Assembly (NCBI GenBank): GCA_964030475.1
Contig: CAXIPT010000002.1
Span: 3,907,959-3,971,958 of the forward strand
Source of the DNA: Tethya wilhelma
Lineage: Eukaryota; Porifera; Demospongiae; Tethyida; Tethyidae
Length of the DNA: 64,000 nt
Reading direction: 5' to 3'
The notes under the pieces are model-generated. The model was not told the DNA's origin. It saw only the letters and a list, made by a program, of their open reading frames with translations, and did not search any database. Positions 23,812-36,255 of this stretch are shown piece after piece. The translations under genes and the position numbers were made by a program. Positions within the stretch are counted from its first letter, which is position 1. Every line of letters begins with the position of its first letter.

Positions 23812-26800
23812 AAGTTGAGAGAAAAAAGCCTAGAAGAAGCTGTTTCTTTTCTTCAAGATGAAAGTGTTCAAAATATTCTCCGCTCCTCTCTAAGGCTACA
23901 AACAGATCCAAGTGGAGTAGGTTAGAGCATGTTTATTGATAAATTATTTTACTGCAATGGTGCTGTATTTAGTTCATGCAGCCTTTGTTCGAGTGGTTGT
24001 ATAAGACTGTTCAGCAAGGACAGTCTAACTCAGAATTGTTCAACTTTGTAGTAGAATTTGTTCCTGATTTAGTTTTGGTCTATCTTCAAGCAGTGTATGA
24101 AAATCAAACCCAGGTACATCAAGCACTATAATATTATGTAGTTGCATGTTTCTTGAGTCTATATTGTCTGTCTCTAATGCAGTTGAAAGCAAGTGCAGAA
24201 GTTCTACTATTAGCCATTATTTTTGAGGTAATCCAATCCATTCATTTTAATCTATAGCTATACACTTATAACATTCTGGACATTTATACTGTGCACTTAC
24301 TCATGCATGAAAGGTAAGTGTTTCTGGTATGGTCTAGTGTCAAGAGCACATGGTAGTCGCCTACAATAATCATTTGTTAGTTTATGAGTATTGTACACAT
24401 ACGTGTTTGCCGGGAAAACAAGTGGCTAGGTTTTCTAGGCTTTTTACCATCGACAACTTACTTTTATTGACTTCTGAGTCTACAAACAGTGCTAAGTACT
24501 ATAAGCAAATATGTGATAATAAAAGTGTGGTTTGACAAAAAGAGGCCATTAGCACGCAAAAAAGAAGTAAGAAATCTGGGTAGACTGAAGGTTTGCTAAC
24601 TTATAGTCATCTTTTGAGCTTTTTGAACGACACATCAACTGTTCTTTGGTAAGTATATGGCCAAGTGCTTAGCCTTTTGGATATTGGCTGTAACTTCAGA
24701 ATTCACTTTTTTGCTCTAACACAAGAAAAAAAAACTTATAACTCATACTCTAGCAGAAAAGCGTCTAGCTTGTTCAAGCGCTAGCAGGCTAGGTCAGCTA
24801 TGCTGCGCTTCTGAAGTTTGACCTCTGAACTCATTTCTCCCATCTGGGTCAGCTCAGTTACAATAAAAAAAAAGAAGATATGAAGACTCGCTGTAAGTAG
24901 CTCGAGTATCTATGGAGGACAGTCCATAGCTTGACAAACTTGAGAGAAAGCCAAAATGAATCTTTCAAGTCGAAAAAAGCTAGCTGAACCAAGATGAATT
25001 TTCAAGTGTAATAAGTAATAGTCGCTCGGATTTTTGTGGCTATCCAATAGAATTTCTTTGTTGCTAAGGCCATTAAGCCTATATTCTAAACAAGTTAGAG
25101 GCCTTCTCCAATGGTCTAGTTCTACGCTGTTTAGAAGCCATTAGGCCCTTGGTAGCTACCCTTGGGACGCTATGTACAGCTTCGGGCCTTTGGTCCTCTA
25201 AATAGCCTAGTGACCTTGGACTTGTCCTCTAATTATTATGTAATGTGCAGCAGTACTGGTCACACAGAAATCAATATTATCAAGTACAAAAACATTAGAA
25301 ATGTAATGCAAACTTAAGAATGGCCAAATTGTAAAAAATATTAGCAAACAAACAAGATAAGGAATGGTGTCAGATTGAGCGAGTTAATTTTACTGTGTCA
25401 CCTTATGTTCATATCCCTACTGAGCTTAATGACATGCTCAATCTGACAACCATTCCTGCCAAAGTCTCTTGTTTGCTCACTTTGTTATGATTTGGCCATT
25501 CCTATGTTTGCATTACATTTCTAATGTTTTTCGTACTTGTTTGTTCTGTTATAATTTTACAATATCAGTGGAATTTAGTCTTTAGCCTGAGCAGAGAACT
25601 CAGCCCTATAGTACAGTCATGCCTTTCAGACAGCTGAAACTCTAAACCCCCAGGCTAAACTATTTATGTCCATTATATTTGCATCTTGTTAGCTGAAGAT
25701 AACTTTCCTACTGAAGAACTGAACGCAGAGAACGAGAGGATAGAACAGGACTAGGCACACTGCATGCTTACACTAGATTCCAAATAACGTGCACTTGAAT
25801 ATGGAAAGGGAGGTTAGGCTAGCTAGCTTGTGATTTAGAAATTAATGGCTGCCATATGGAGAAGGCACTTTTCGCCTTGTATCTAGCAAACTCAATGAGA
25901 GGCACAAAAAACCGATGTCTCTATTGTGCTCTAGAAAGATTATGTGAACTTTACTCGTGTGTACAGTTAAAAAACTGGCTGAGGAAGGCTCTGAGCATAG
26001 CCTTTTTTCAAGGCTCTCAGTCTCTCCCAGGAAATATTTCTGCACATACACGCAAAAATAGGAATGGAGAGAGCCTGGTCGTTGGAAAGAGGCTATTCTA
26101 AGCATGCTTTGAAAGCTTAGCTACTGTCACTTCTTTTGGAATTCATATAAGCATGCACATTTTGTATTGTCTCATTAGGGCAGTCGGTCCATTCTTGCTA
26201 GTACATACTACCGTACATACATTAGATACAGGAATGGTCAAAAGTAAAATGAAAGCATATTAATTACATGCTGCCCATGCATTAGTTGCATGTGTTATTA
26301 TTGTACATAACAATGTACATCATTGTTTTGTTACAGGGAGAAAAATATAATGATCATACTTTTCATGTACCGTCATTATCTAAGCCATCTATATACCATC
26401 AGGTTTGAATTGTAGTTCATGTTGTGCTTTTAGGGGTATATTTGTATTTTTGGCAAATAGTCTCCAGTACAGATATCACAGTCTGTTTTAACTGAAGCAG
26501 CATTGCAGAGACACGATCAAAATGAAGCACCACCACCTAGGCACACTTTTTCAGGAAAAGAAGTCACAGTGAATAATAGGTATAAATTAAATGTCTGATG
26601 ATTATCACACCCTTTTACTAGTTTGTATGCTAAGAGTTCTATCTTATATACAAAATAAAATTCTAGTAAGTTACAGTACAAATGAAGGCACCAAGGTGCA
26701 TAACCCTTGGTGCATAATATACATGTAAAATTCCGAGTACTTAGTGTGATTGTGTGTGCCGTAAGAATTATATGTAATTAGTGTTGTTGTGTATATGTAC

Positions 26801-29800
26801 GTGTTTATACATTTATCATTCATGAAATAGTACAATGAAAATTAATATCATATATTCGATTTGTTTCTTGATGTTGATCTTCATAGTACTGTTGTAGTTT
26901 TTGGCACAACATTCACTGGGTACACATTATAGCATAATCTTGCTACTTTTGAAAGGATCCCAGGTCACATATTCAGCTATCTATGTTAATTATAACTCAT
27001 TCAAGCTTGCCCCTCATGCTCGCTCTCCAACATCTACACTAGATGACTTTCGAGCTTGCTCCTCATGCTTATCTATAAGTTATCTATAATAATTAGTTAT
27101 AGGTTATTGTAAGCTAAAAGGTATAATGTTACACTCAAAGTTAGTAAAAAGTGTTCGTTAAATGCATTGTCAGTGGTGTATGAAGTCCATGTTATACACC
27201 TAGTAATATACAGTAGTTTGCTATTATTCTCTCTTTTCTGTATCTACGAATGTGTTGAGTACATTATGCATCTATATGTAGGTTGATGTTTCTCTCTGCT
27301 GTGGTACATTGTTTTGCTGATTCTTTAACAGTTGTTTCATCTGACACTAGAATATCATTTTGTGATATGTGTATAAGGTGAGTACATATTCTATCATTGT
27401 AATTGTGAAATGAGTAGCTAGTAGCCTGTTGTTTCATCTTGTTTCCTATTATTGCATGCACCATATGCATGCAGGCCATTTAGTACTATAGCAACACTAG
27501 TAGATTTTTTCTACAATAAAGTTTACCTAGTAAGGCCCCTGGTAGAAATGAGATCAAAAATCCGTGGTAAAAACGTGGAATTATGTGGTAAACCACAGTA
27601 TTTCACCTGCGGTTTTCTGCTGTGTCTTGTCTCTTTCATGCATTGCCACTTTTTACCGCCGGTAAAACACGGAGAAAACTAACTAGCAGTTGCTAACACC
27701 TTTCCAAGGAACATTGACCTGACTACTTTCAGTGTATGCAAAGCACCTGTACAAGACTAGCAGAGGTCTGACTCTACAGCAAATGGGTGAAGTCAATTTT
27801 AGCCTCATGGTAGCGTTTTTATGTACAGTCTGCTGTTTTCTCTGTCAAAGATTATTTTTGGACTACCCAAATAACCTTTTTTTTTTTCAAGTACGTAATG
27901 TAAGAAATATTATAAGCACTGTTGAGCAGCATATGAAAGCTGTGAAATAATTGCCACAAACCGGGATTATAGTTTCACCTCTGATATCTATGGTTTCACT
28001 CCAAAAACCGAGATGGTACAAAAACCGCAATACGTTGGTATTTGGCAGTTTAGTACGTGAAATCATTGTACTTAAACTGTAAACCATGCAACCGCAGATT
28101 TCTGCGGGCCGTTTTTCACCCAGGGCTGTCATGATCAATTACTCTGCTTGAGTTTTTACTTCAACCAAAACTAATGCACTGTTTGATTAACCCACTGTGA
28201 CTGTATGTCTCAGGTTTATAACAGCTTAATTACAATCTGATGTTGTTACAGTTTAACCATACGAATTTATATTTGAGTTATAGAATGTCGATGGTGTAAC
28301 TGTTTTTTTATTCTTACTAGAGTGGCTTTTCAAGGAATGTCTCACTCTTTTATTAAGTGTGCTACTTATGCCGAAACTTGGAATATTAATATTGAAAAGT
28401 TGAGTACATTGAAAAGGTTTTCTGTTAGTGATCCTATTGTTCTCAGTCTATTGCGTGGAGTTCGGATTTGTATGTAAGTAGCAATGGATAATAATTAACT
28501 TTCTACATTTTGTATTTTACTAGGTTACTGATAGTTTTTTTATCTACACATAGGTCTCAATCTTGCCATGATATTGCAGTTAAGGCCTTGAAGGCTCTAA
28601 AACTGCGTGCACAATATGAACTTCTAATAGTTTCTATGCAGGTTAGAACGAAATGAGTGAAGGTACATATGTCATCAGTACTTTCAGAATGTGCACTAGT
28701 GCTCTATGTTAAGTTACTCTTATCCCAAAATATAATGGACAGGCTATTTACATAATGATATAACAGCCTTTTTGGAGAAAATGTTTAGGTACAAAATAGT
28801 ACACTATCGCTAATACTGAATGTGATATCAGATAAACTATTTATAAGCTTAAATTTTGTTTACGGTTTCTGAACTTGCTAAGAGGAAAGTCTGCAGGCAA
28901 AACCAGAAAGTGTTCTCTATTAGCTTTTGTGCTAGAATTAGAATCGGAAGGAATTGTGAAAAAACAGTGCAACAGAGGAAATGAGTAAATTTTTTTGACT
29001 TTTTTGTTATTCACTAGATATCTTCTGTATGTGGTATGGAAGTATTGACATTAGATAGTAATCACTAGTGTGGCTTCAGGGAGTGGGTGGGTCTAATCAC
29101 GTGCTGCCTGTCAGGCATGGCTCACATTTTACTCAGTAAGATAGAGAAAGAAACGTTAGTGATATGATCAGGCAAATTACTTGGAGTTAGGAATGAAATG
29201 TTACATGCAGTTAGACATATTGTATTGATAAATCTATGTACCAGACAAGATATTGCAACTGAAGAATTTAATCCCAAAACAGTTGCATAAAGGCTCCAAA
29301 CTAGTTAATTTTTAGTGCAAAAGCACTAGCAATAAAAAGTCTACCCTCTTTTAGGAGTTATAAACTCAGCTGTTAGGAACTGTCAAACTGTGTCCAAGAT
29401 TTGGCAGTGAAAGCTCTTAATTATCATTTGGTAGAAACTGTGCATTTGTTATCATTTTGGTGCAGCTTTTTGCAGTTGCATGACTTCATTAAATAACTGC
29501 ACTGATAGGGTAAAATTTTTTGATTTCAAAATAGCTCAGAAATTACCGTATGGCTCCAAATTTTCATAGTACAATATTTTGTGAATTTTGTGATTTGACC
29601 ATATACCGGAGATAGGGAAATTTTCATGTTCAAAATATTCAAAATTTTGCTCTTTTGCTTTATCAATCAGACTGTAATTTCAGCCCTAGCAATGCTCTAA
29701 GCTATACTAGCCTCGTAAACCATTATCGCTAAGTGCGATTTGTACCTCCCTCTGTTGTCACTAAGTTAAGCAGTAAGCATAGACCTACAATTGGATATAT

Positions 29801-29939
29801 TGACCTACATATAGGATAATTGTTATCTTTTGCCACATTAATTTCCAGATAAGTCAAGTTTTAACTAGATCACTCAGCAATGTACAACCTAAAGAAGCTC
29901 CTCTTGATCCAAAGGAACACTCTAACTATCTTGCTTCAG
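23812..29939 (+). CDS. FAM126: Hyccin / FAM126 homologue, eight internal exons
   Basis: Hyccin scaffolds the plasma-membrane PI4-kinase IIIalpha complex together with TTC7 and EFR3. Exons: 23812-23916, 23982-24113, 24183-24227, 26337-26402, 26473-26579, 28321-28473, 28554-28641 and 29849-29939, all with GT..AG borders and matching phase. Diagnostic matches to human FAM126A in order: FEWLYKTVQQG with LFNFVVEFVPDLVLVYL (human [27 protein letters not shown]), EVLLLAIIFE, VPSLSKPSIYHQ (human IPSLSKPSVYHE), SVLTEAAL...H, and a helical stretch ALKLRAQYELL (human IIYRAQLELYPEPLL). The N-terminal exon(s) and the C-terminal tail are not seen; the model ends in phase 1 at 29939, 270 bases before a contig break. 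The donor used at 23916 is GTAGGT; the GTTAGA just downstream would give a stop. Confidence 0.88.
25283..25545. mobile_element. MITE-like element, family 1, old copy in a hyccin intron
   Basis: Inverted-repeat arms start AAGTACAAAAACATTAGAAA and end with the complement. Diverged from the other copies but with the same layout. The intron 24228-26336 also holds a CCAGGC hairpin at 25990-26098. Confidence 0.7.
27535..28120. repeat. Interspersed repeat family with GGTAAACC-like ends, copy in a hyccin intron
   Basis: Carries the blocks CACAGTATTTCAC, GACTACTTTCAGTG and CACAAACCGGGATTATAG shared with 2985-3560 and 34485-34740. Ends near the mirrored AAACCATGCAACCGCAG. No coding potential recognised. 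Confidence 0.6.
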
Positions 29940-30210
29940 GTATACTTTACCCCAGTAATCCATGTATGTGTACTAGTGGCATGCAAGCATGGAATGGGGT
30001 GAGAGTGAGCATCAGTAAGTGCATGGAGTCTTGTAAGTTGTACATCAGAATTATCCTTGTTCCCATGCAGGCTCTCCCCTTTGACCAATATAATACACTC
30101 ACAGTGAGTGTAAGGTTAAGGAAGCCTAGTAAACTGTCGGGGAAATAAAACACTGGTAAAAGAGTATGGTATAACAAGTAAAAAATCCATTAGAAATGTA
30201 ATTCCCAGTN

Positions 30211-30276
<66 letters not shown>

Positions 30277-30304
30277 ACACTGACACATGCACACACACAC
30301 ACAC
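30211..30304. repeat. (CA)n microsatellite at a contig start
   Basis: About 60 bases of pure CA directly after the single N at 30210, then mixed CACTGACAC. It is followed 28 bases later by the 3' splice site of exon 30333-30480. Confidence 0.95.
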
Positions 30305-30332
30305 ATAATAGCCAGCTGGCTTGTCTCCTAAG

Positions 30333-30942
30333 GATAATGGTCGAACAAATGGTTGTCTAATTGCCATCATCGTAGCTGCAACCGTCCTAGCCTTGTGCTG
30401 CTGTCTATCGATCGTCCTACTTACCATCTGCTTATGTTGGTGTGGAGAAAGGGAGAGAAAATACTATCCAGCAGATAGAGGTGAGTGACTCCATCTGTCT
30501 ATATATGCACATTAATATCATGTATAATTAACGTGTGGATAAAGGATCCTGCAATTGCTATTATATTTGCATGTGATTTGAATTTTCTCTACAGAACAAA
30601 AAAATTCCAGGAAGCATAGAAGGTGAGTGATTGAAAAAATAAATATTAACCACAACACATGCACAAAAACAATAATTATTATTCAGAGTGACTCAGTCAA
30701 GGAGTTTTCAGTTTTTGTCATATCGGAGAGAGAGCAACCCTGTTAGCGGAGAGTTTATGAGTGATGACGAAGTCAAGCCCCCTATCTTGGAAGATACACT
30801 TGAATTATTCACACATGCACAAACAAGCAGCACCGTGGCTGCTAGCGGAGAGTCCATGAGTGATGACGAAGTTAAGCCCCCTATCTTGAAAGATACACTC
30901 CAATTTTTCTCACATGCACAAACACATCATAGTATTGTGTGA
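30333..30942 (+). CDS. Single-pass membrane protein, C-terminal three exons
   Basis: Exons 30333-30480, 30595-30622 and 30687-30942 join in phase (1, then 2) and end in TGA. The first exon encodes a 25-residue membrane segment (IAIIVAATVLALCCCLSIVL, followed by more hydrophobic residues and Cys) after a short polar stretch, then a basic juxtamembrane run (GERERKYY, KNSRKHRR). The tail carries two direct copies of a roughly 37-residue unit (MSDDEVKPPIL.DTL..F.HAQT). The layout suggests a type I receptor-like protein whose ectodomain exons lie upstream of the contig break at 30210. Family not recognised. It should not be read as the end of hyccin: the phases happen to be compatible, but the intervening break and the different protein type argue against it. 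Confidence 0.7.
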
Positions 30943-32055
30943 TCAGTTTAATTTCTCAATCAGTGGTGGTTTATGTGTGCTTGTTCGTTTGTGAAAATCC
31001 TTGAAATCTTTTGTGTTTGTTTTATCTCTTATCCACATCCTATTAGTGCCCTGTCAATAATTGCCATTTTGGGTGAAGAGAGAAGGGAAGGAAAGGGTCT
31101 GGCAAAAGCTTAGACCTAGCGCAGATCGACAACCGATTTTAGGTTATCGGCAAGATCAAAGTTTATGGCATTCCGTTACTGACAAAATTGTTAAAGTTTA
31201 TATCCATTGTCAAATTCCTTTGAGCATGTATATTTTGTGCAAGGTCAAAGGTTAAACTGCAAAATATATGGTCAAAAGTGCAAAGTTTGGCCTGCAATTA
31301 TTAAAAGTTAATTTCCGGTCACGTTTAACATCTGCACTATACCTCACGGCATACGTGTGTATGTATATAATATTATACTAGGTACTAGGTAAGTACATAC
31401 TAAGCAAGCAAGTTCAAAGTTTCAAAGTTCAAAGTTTAATCGATTCAGCCCCTGTGGACACCACAAGTACAAAACCTAAGTATGAAACATGCACCTGAAT
31501 TTAGATAAAATTTCCAAATTAAGATTACTGCAAGCTGTCTAGCGCGCATGCGCATAGGGCAGGGGATTTATGTCTAAATTCAGGGGATTTTATCTAAATT
31601 CAGGTGCATGTTTCATACTTAATTTTTGTACTGGGCTGAATGGATTAAACTTTGAACTTGGGATAGTCTGCTTTGGCAAATACTGAGATCCCCGCCCATT
31701 TCCGTAGTTCACGTATGGCTAAAAATAGTAACACGTACACCTGTCTGAACGTATTAGCAATATACTGAGATGCATGCCCTCCTTGGAGTTTATATAATTA
31801 TATAAATATTATAATTATGCCCTTGATAAAACTCAACCTTTTCAGTTGGAAGTGTCGACCCTTACCAGGCTGTATATTGGATGTCAACTACTGCCTGGTA
31901 AGGGTCGATACTCTACAGTGTACTTGAGGTCAAAGGTTATGTAACAAACACGTCACTGGACTATAGGTCACTTTTCCCAGCAGACTTCTACCTATAAAGT
32001 ACGAGACGTGTTGCGCTGTGCGTTTTCCGAGCTATTGGTGAGCAGTGTCTGAATC
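30943..32055. other. Intergenic stretch with two inverted repeats
   Basis: Holds an inverted-repeat element at 31411-31672, with arms around CAAGTTCAAAGTTTAAT and CCTGAATTTAGATAAAAT and a centre containing GCGCATGCGC, and a perfect-armed hairpin at 31853-31912 (GTCGACCCTTACCAGGC). No gene was recognised. Confidence 0.6.
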
Positions 32056-32185
32056 ATGGGCCAGTACCAGACACGTACAGCGAAGTCTACAGGAGATGAG
32101 GAACAAGGGTTCACTGACCTCTCTGTGGAGGAGTCCACTGATACTCCACCAGGTGCTCCACCAGTGTTTGGATCACCAATAGACA
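32056..32185 (+). CDS. First exon of an unrecognised gene, N-myristoylation-like start
   Basis: An ATG opens 43 codons ending at a GTAAGA donor (32186) in phase 1; 44 bases later the contig ends (N at 32230). The start MGQYQTRTAKS fits an N-myristoylation signal followed by basic residues; the rest is acidic and Pro-rich (EESTDTPPGAPPVFGSP). No further exon is available, so the protein cannot be identified. The start is supported only by the open frame and donor. Confidence 0.45.
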
Positions 32186-33059
32186 GTAAGAGAACACGTC
32201 CCCACTTACGATGTTATGTTGGTATTTGANCAGTAGCTAGCTACACACACCAACTCAAATGTAATTTGTAGAAATATGGAAAAATGAGAACAAACAAGTA
32301 AAAAAAACATTGGAAATGTAATGAGACACAGGAATGGCTAAATCGTAAAAAGAACGCAAACAAGATGAATTGGCTGTTTGAGTGTGTGCAGAATTCTTCC
32401 TGTGTGGGCTGCATGTAGTACTCTCTTCAGTGGTGGATTTAGGGGAATATCCAATGTATCCATAGATACCCCTTTTCAGACAATGCTAAAATTTATTTTA
32501 GTCTCAAGAATCAGCAGAAAACCAACTGCTAGACTCTCACAAGTATAATACTTACTTGAAAAGCATTGGTTGCCAGCAAATAAGCCCAAAAAGCGTGGAT
32601 ACTTCCCAAAATAGCTACGCACGAGCTAGAAACACTGCTTGCATTGTACCTAATTGTAAGTTTAAAGAGCCCATGAAATGGTTGTAGAAACTACTTTGAT
32701 ATTAGTGAAAAAACTCAAAAATAGGCATTTTTTTGTGACATATCAAGTGAACCGTAATTAACAAGCCATAAATTATTTAATGACCGCTGCAACTAATTAT
32801 TGGGGTGGGCCTGAGCGAGCCCTATTGGAACAGTGAAACATTGAGGCAACTGTAACGGCGTTGACCAAACCGGAAATATGATGCTCAAATTATACGAAAA
32901 TTAGAAAAAATTTAACAACCTAGCCTCAGATTTATTTATGGTATTTCTATTTACACGCGCACACGCAAAATCGAAGAACACTGGAGCTAGATGTGCACAG
33001 ATCAACAGACTCTGAACAAGTCCTTCAAGCATATGCTTCAAGTTAGTTGCTGCTTTAGT

Positions 33060-33290
33060 CTAACAGTACTGGCAGTCTACCACTCACAGTCAGCTCAGCC
33101 TGACAGTATTTCCACTCACGTCAGCTAAGCATGACAGTACTGCCACTCACAGTCAGCTCAGGAAGTACTGCCACTCACAGTCAGCTCAGCCTGACAGTCC
33201 CGGCCACTCACAGGTCAGCTCAGCCTGGCAGTACTACTGGCACTCACAGCCTGACAGTGATGCCACTCACAGTCAGCTAAGCCTAGCTTG
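33060..33290. repeat. Minisatellite, unit about 35 bases
   Basis: Six or seven imperfect copies of a unit reading CTGACAGTACTGCCACTCAC followed by AGTCAGCTCAGC. Unit length varies by deletion. There is no spacer/repeat alternation as in a CRISPR array. Confidence 0.85.
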
Positions 33291-33911
33291 TTTCTTCACT
33301 CCTTCCCAGGCGAAATTATGGCAGCCAGCTGGCGTGCTTGTGGCCTTGACTGAGTTGTAGATCTACTTATAATCACGCTCTTCAACTTGTCTACTTTGTA
33401 ATAGCATAGTCCTGTGAATGAAGATCCTTCGCTCAGGCTCGCCCAACGATGTTTCTATCTGACTAGTATATTATTGCGTGGTTTATATATACAAAGTACC
33501 TCATAAATGATTCAAACATGCTATATAGGAACCTACAATGTATAATTCCAAGCTGCAGGAGGCTTGAAACTACACTAGTTTAAATTGCTTAAAATATTCA
33601 GTCGCCATGGTAGTTACACAAGGATGAGCATATCTCATTAGATAATTACCATTCAAGGTAAAAATTTCCAGATTATGAAACTGCAATAAACTACTTACAA
33701 AATGAACTATATAAACCTTTTCTATACTAAGTTTCAAAATTTGACCTAGTGGTTGACATTTTCACGGAATTGCCCTAATAATTAGGAGGTGAATACGTAT
33801 ACATTACTTTACTAGTTGTCATTATAAGAAAATGAGCAAGCAATAATGTAAATTTTGTTAGATACTTGACAGCTTCAACCTCCTGAGATACTTCACTTTA
33901 CTAATAGCATA

Positions 33912-34320
33912 CAGTACAGATCACATGAAAGGTAAACGTCTCGCGCGAGCAACGAGTGAGCAATAAACTCGCGAGCAGTTTTTCCACGCGTGTTGTTGTG
34001 GTATACTCGTGAAGGCACGAGTTTTTACAGCTACTCGCAAGTGAAACCTCATTGCTCTACTCGAGTTTTGACTGCAACATAGATTGAAATAGAGAGTGCA
34101 ACACTATAGTTTTGATAAGTACCCACAAAACTATTAGCCTAAAAGTGTTTACTGCTTGAAGTTTTGACAACTACAAGCACTCGAGTGTTTCTCGAGTGAG
34201 TCATAGTTAAACACTCACGTACATTACCATACTCGCAGTGCTAACTTGCGAGCGTGCGACTCGCGGGGGAGCCCCTCGCACTCGCGTGAGGCGTTTACCT
34301 TTCACCTGATCCGTACTGTA
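33912..34320. mobile_element. Foldback element with TACAGATCA..GGTAAACG arms
   Basis: About 410 bases. The left arm (GAAAGGTAAACGTCTCGCGC) is mirrored on the right (CTCGCGTGAGGCGTTTACCT). The interior is built of repeated CTCGCGAG/ACTCGAGT-type palindromes, far richer in CpG than its surroundings. No coding frame. Confidence 0.7.
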
Positions 34321-36255
34321 CATTGTAAGCTACAATGTCCATGCTGATAGTGCACAAGTAACTACTATAGACACACAAACTCAAATGGGATTGAGAACAA
34401 ACAAGTAAAAAAAACATCGGAAATGTAATTCCCAGTACAGTAGTACTGGGTACATAGGAATGGAACGGATCCCAGGTGAAAATGTTAGCAGAAATCCCGA
34501 TAAACTCGTGGAATTTTGTAGGTAAACCATGGTATTTCACTAGCAGTATTCGGCTGTTTACCGTCATTACCGACTTTAACCAGCGGTAAACCGCGATGAA
34601 AACTTGCTAAAAAGTTACTTTACACCTTCGAAAAGAGCAGAGAAGTGGCTACTTGCAGGGTACACAAAGCGCCTGAGCTTCAAGCTAGGCTCAGCTATGG
34701 TCTGCATAAATCCAGGGTTGCGGGGTTAACATTAGTTACCATGGTTTCGTGCACTGCTATCATTGTTACTTGTATTGTGATTATCAATTATATAGGTGCA
34801 CAATTGAATAAAAGTGACCCCCAAGATGTGCATAGTTTGTTATTTAGCTCAGTTCTCAACTGTAAAATTCACATGGTTTCCTTCAGCAAAAGAGAATCTC
34901 AAGAGATAACAGCTATGACTAGAGTTACACCAATTTGATAACAGATTATTGCTGTTCAGATATTATTGCATTAATAGTTATTTGTAAAACATGTATTGTA
35001 TAATTTTATTCTGTGTTTTGTTGCTTCACTGCCAATAGACATATGCACTATATAGACATTGATTAATGAAAACTGCCAATTGTAATGATTTTATAATTGC
35101 TGATTAACACTCACATAGTATCCTTCATTCACATGCATGCACTTATCTCTGGATGAAACATGCATACACATGCAAAATTTGGAAATTTAACACTATAGCT
35201 GCATGTTCAACTTGATATATTTATTATTACTGTAAGCTGATAATATTATATTGAGAGAAAACAATGTCATGCATGATTGTGCAGTTATTTATATCCACTA
35301 ATTTTTTAGCCCCAAGGGTTGTGTGTTAGTCCCGTTTCAAATGTAGCATTATAATATTATGATCATATCTATAAATTTTGTTAGTGTACATTACTATCTA
35401 TCCTGAATAGATTTTTGACAGCTGGTTTGTTCAAAGACCTACTTCAATGCTGAGACAATTAATTTGGGGTCTAGTGACATAGTTGCTCCATTCATTAAGG
35501 ACCGGGCCCATTAGGAAATGGGTTAAAAAATTGGCAATGTTTAATAGGCCCTTAGCTTAATCCTAACTCTGCTAATGATGAATCAAAAGATAATTTCATC
35601 CTTACTTGACATGTGGATGAAATTCCAAAACCACAAGATGAAATATTCATTAAAAAAATAATTTTTAAGTTTCACCCCTAATTTATGAATAATTAATTAG
35701 GCAGATTTGAAAGGCTGTTGCTATAGTAACAAAATTAGTATCATCTGAACCGGAATATTTCAAACTTAATTTTCACCCGGTAGATTTGTAATATCTCGTT
35801 GCTAAGTTGAGTTACGGCTCTTTATGTAGTTTAACGTTAGTTGTATTTCGGAGGCTCCGGATACACTCCAACAACATAGTTAGTTTACTACATGGTATAC
35901 CTCGTAAATCCCTGCAAGATCAGCAAGTTCAAAGTTCACATTACATCATACTTAAAATATAAATAGCCTGACTGCGCATGCCCTAACCGCCTTTTTTCCC
36001 TGCTCGAGAATAGAGAAAGTGAAAAAAATTTTGGTGTTCCTCGTATTGAGGTGACAAGGCAACAAGTTAAGCTGAGTCCCTCACTAAACGGTGAGGTATG
36101 AGTGACAAAACATCGTAGAGAAGCTCAAGTCACTCTCCAGTTACAAGGAAGGCCGGGTACGGTAGCTGGCCAGCTCTCTCAACTTGGGGACAAGAACTCC
36201 ACCGCGTCAGACCGAGCCTCGGAAGATGAGGACAGTAGGAATGAGGAACACGACG

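Noticed and set aside
30116..30427. 103-codon minus-strand frame with a long Val-Cys run
   Set aside because: A translation of the CA microsatellite crossing a contig break.
33060..33290. Possible CRISPR-like array
   Set aside because: Units are contiguous and degenerate with no unique spacers, in a eukaryotic genome; it is a minisatellite.
34645..34938. 97-codon plus-strand frame with a hydrophobic segment
   Set aside because: Starts inside a dispersed repeat also seen at 3120 and 27700; no splice or homology support.
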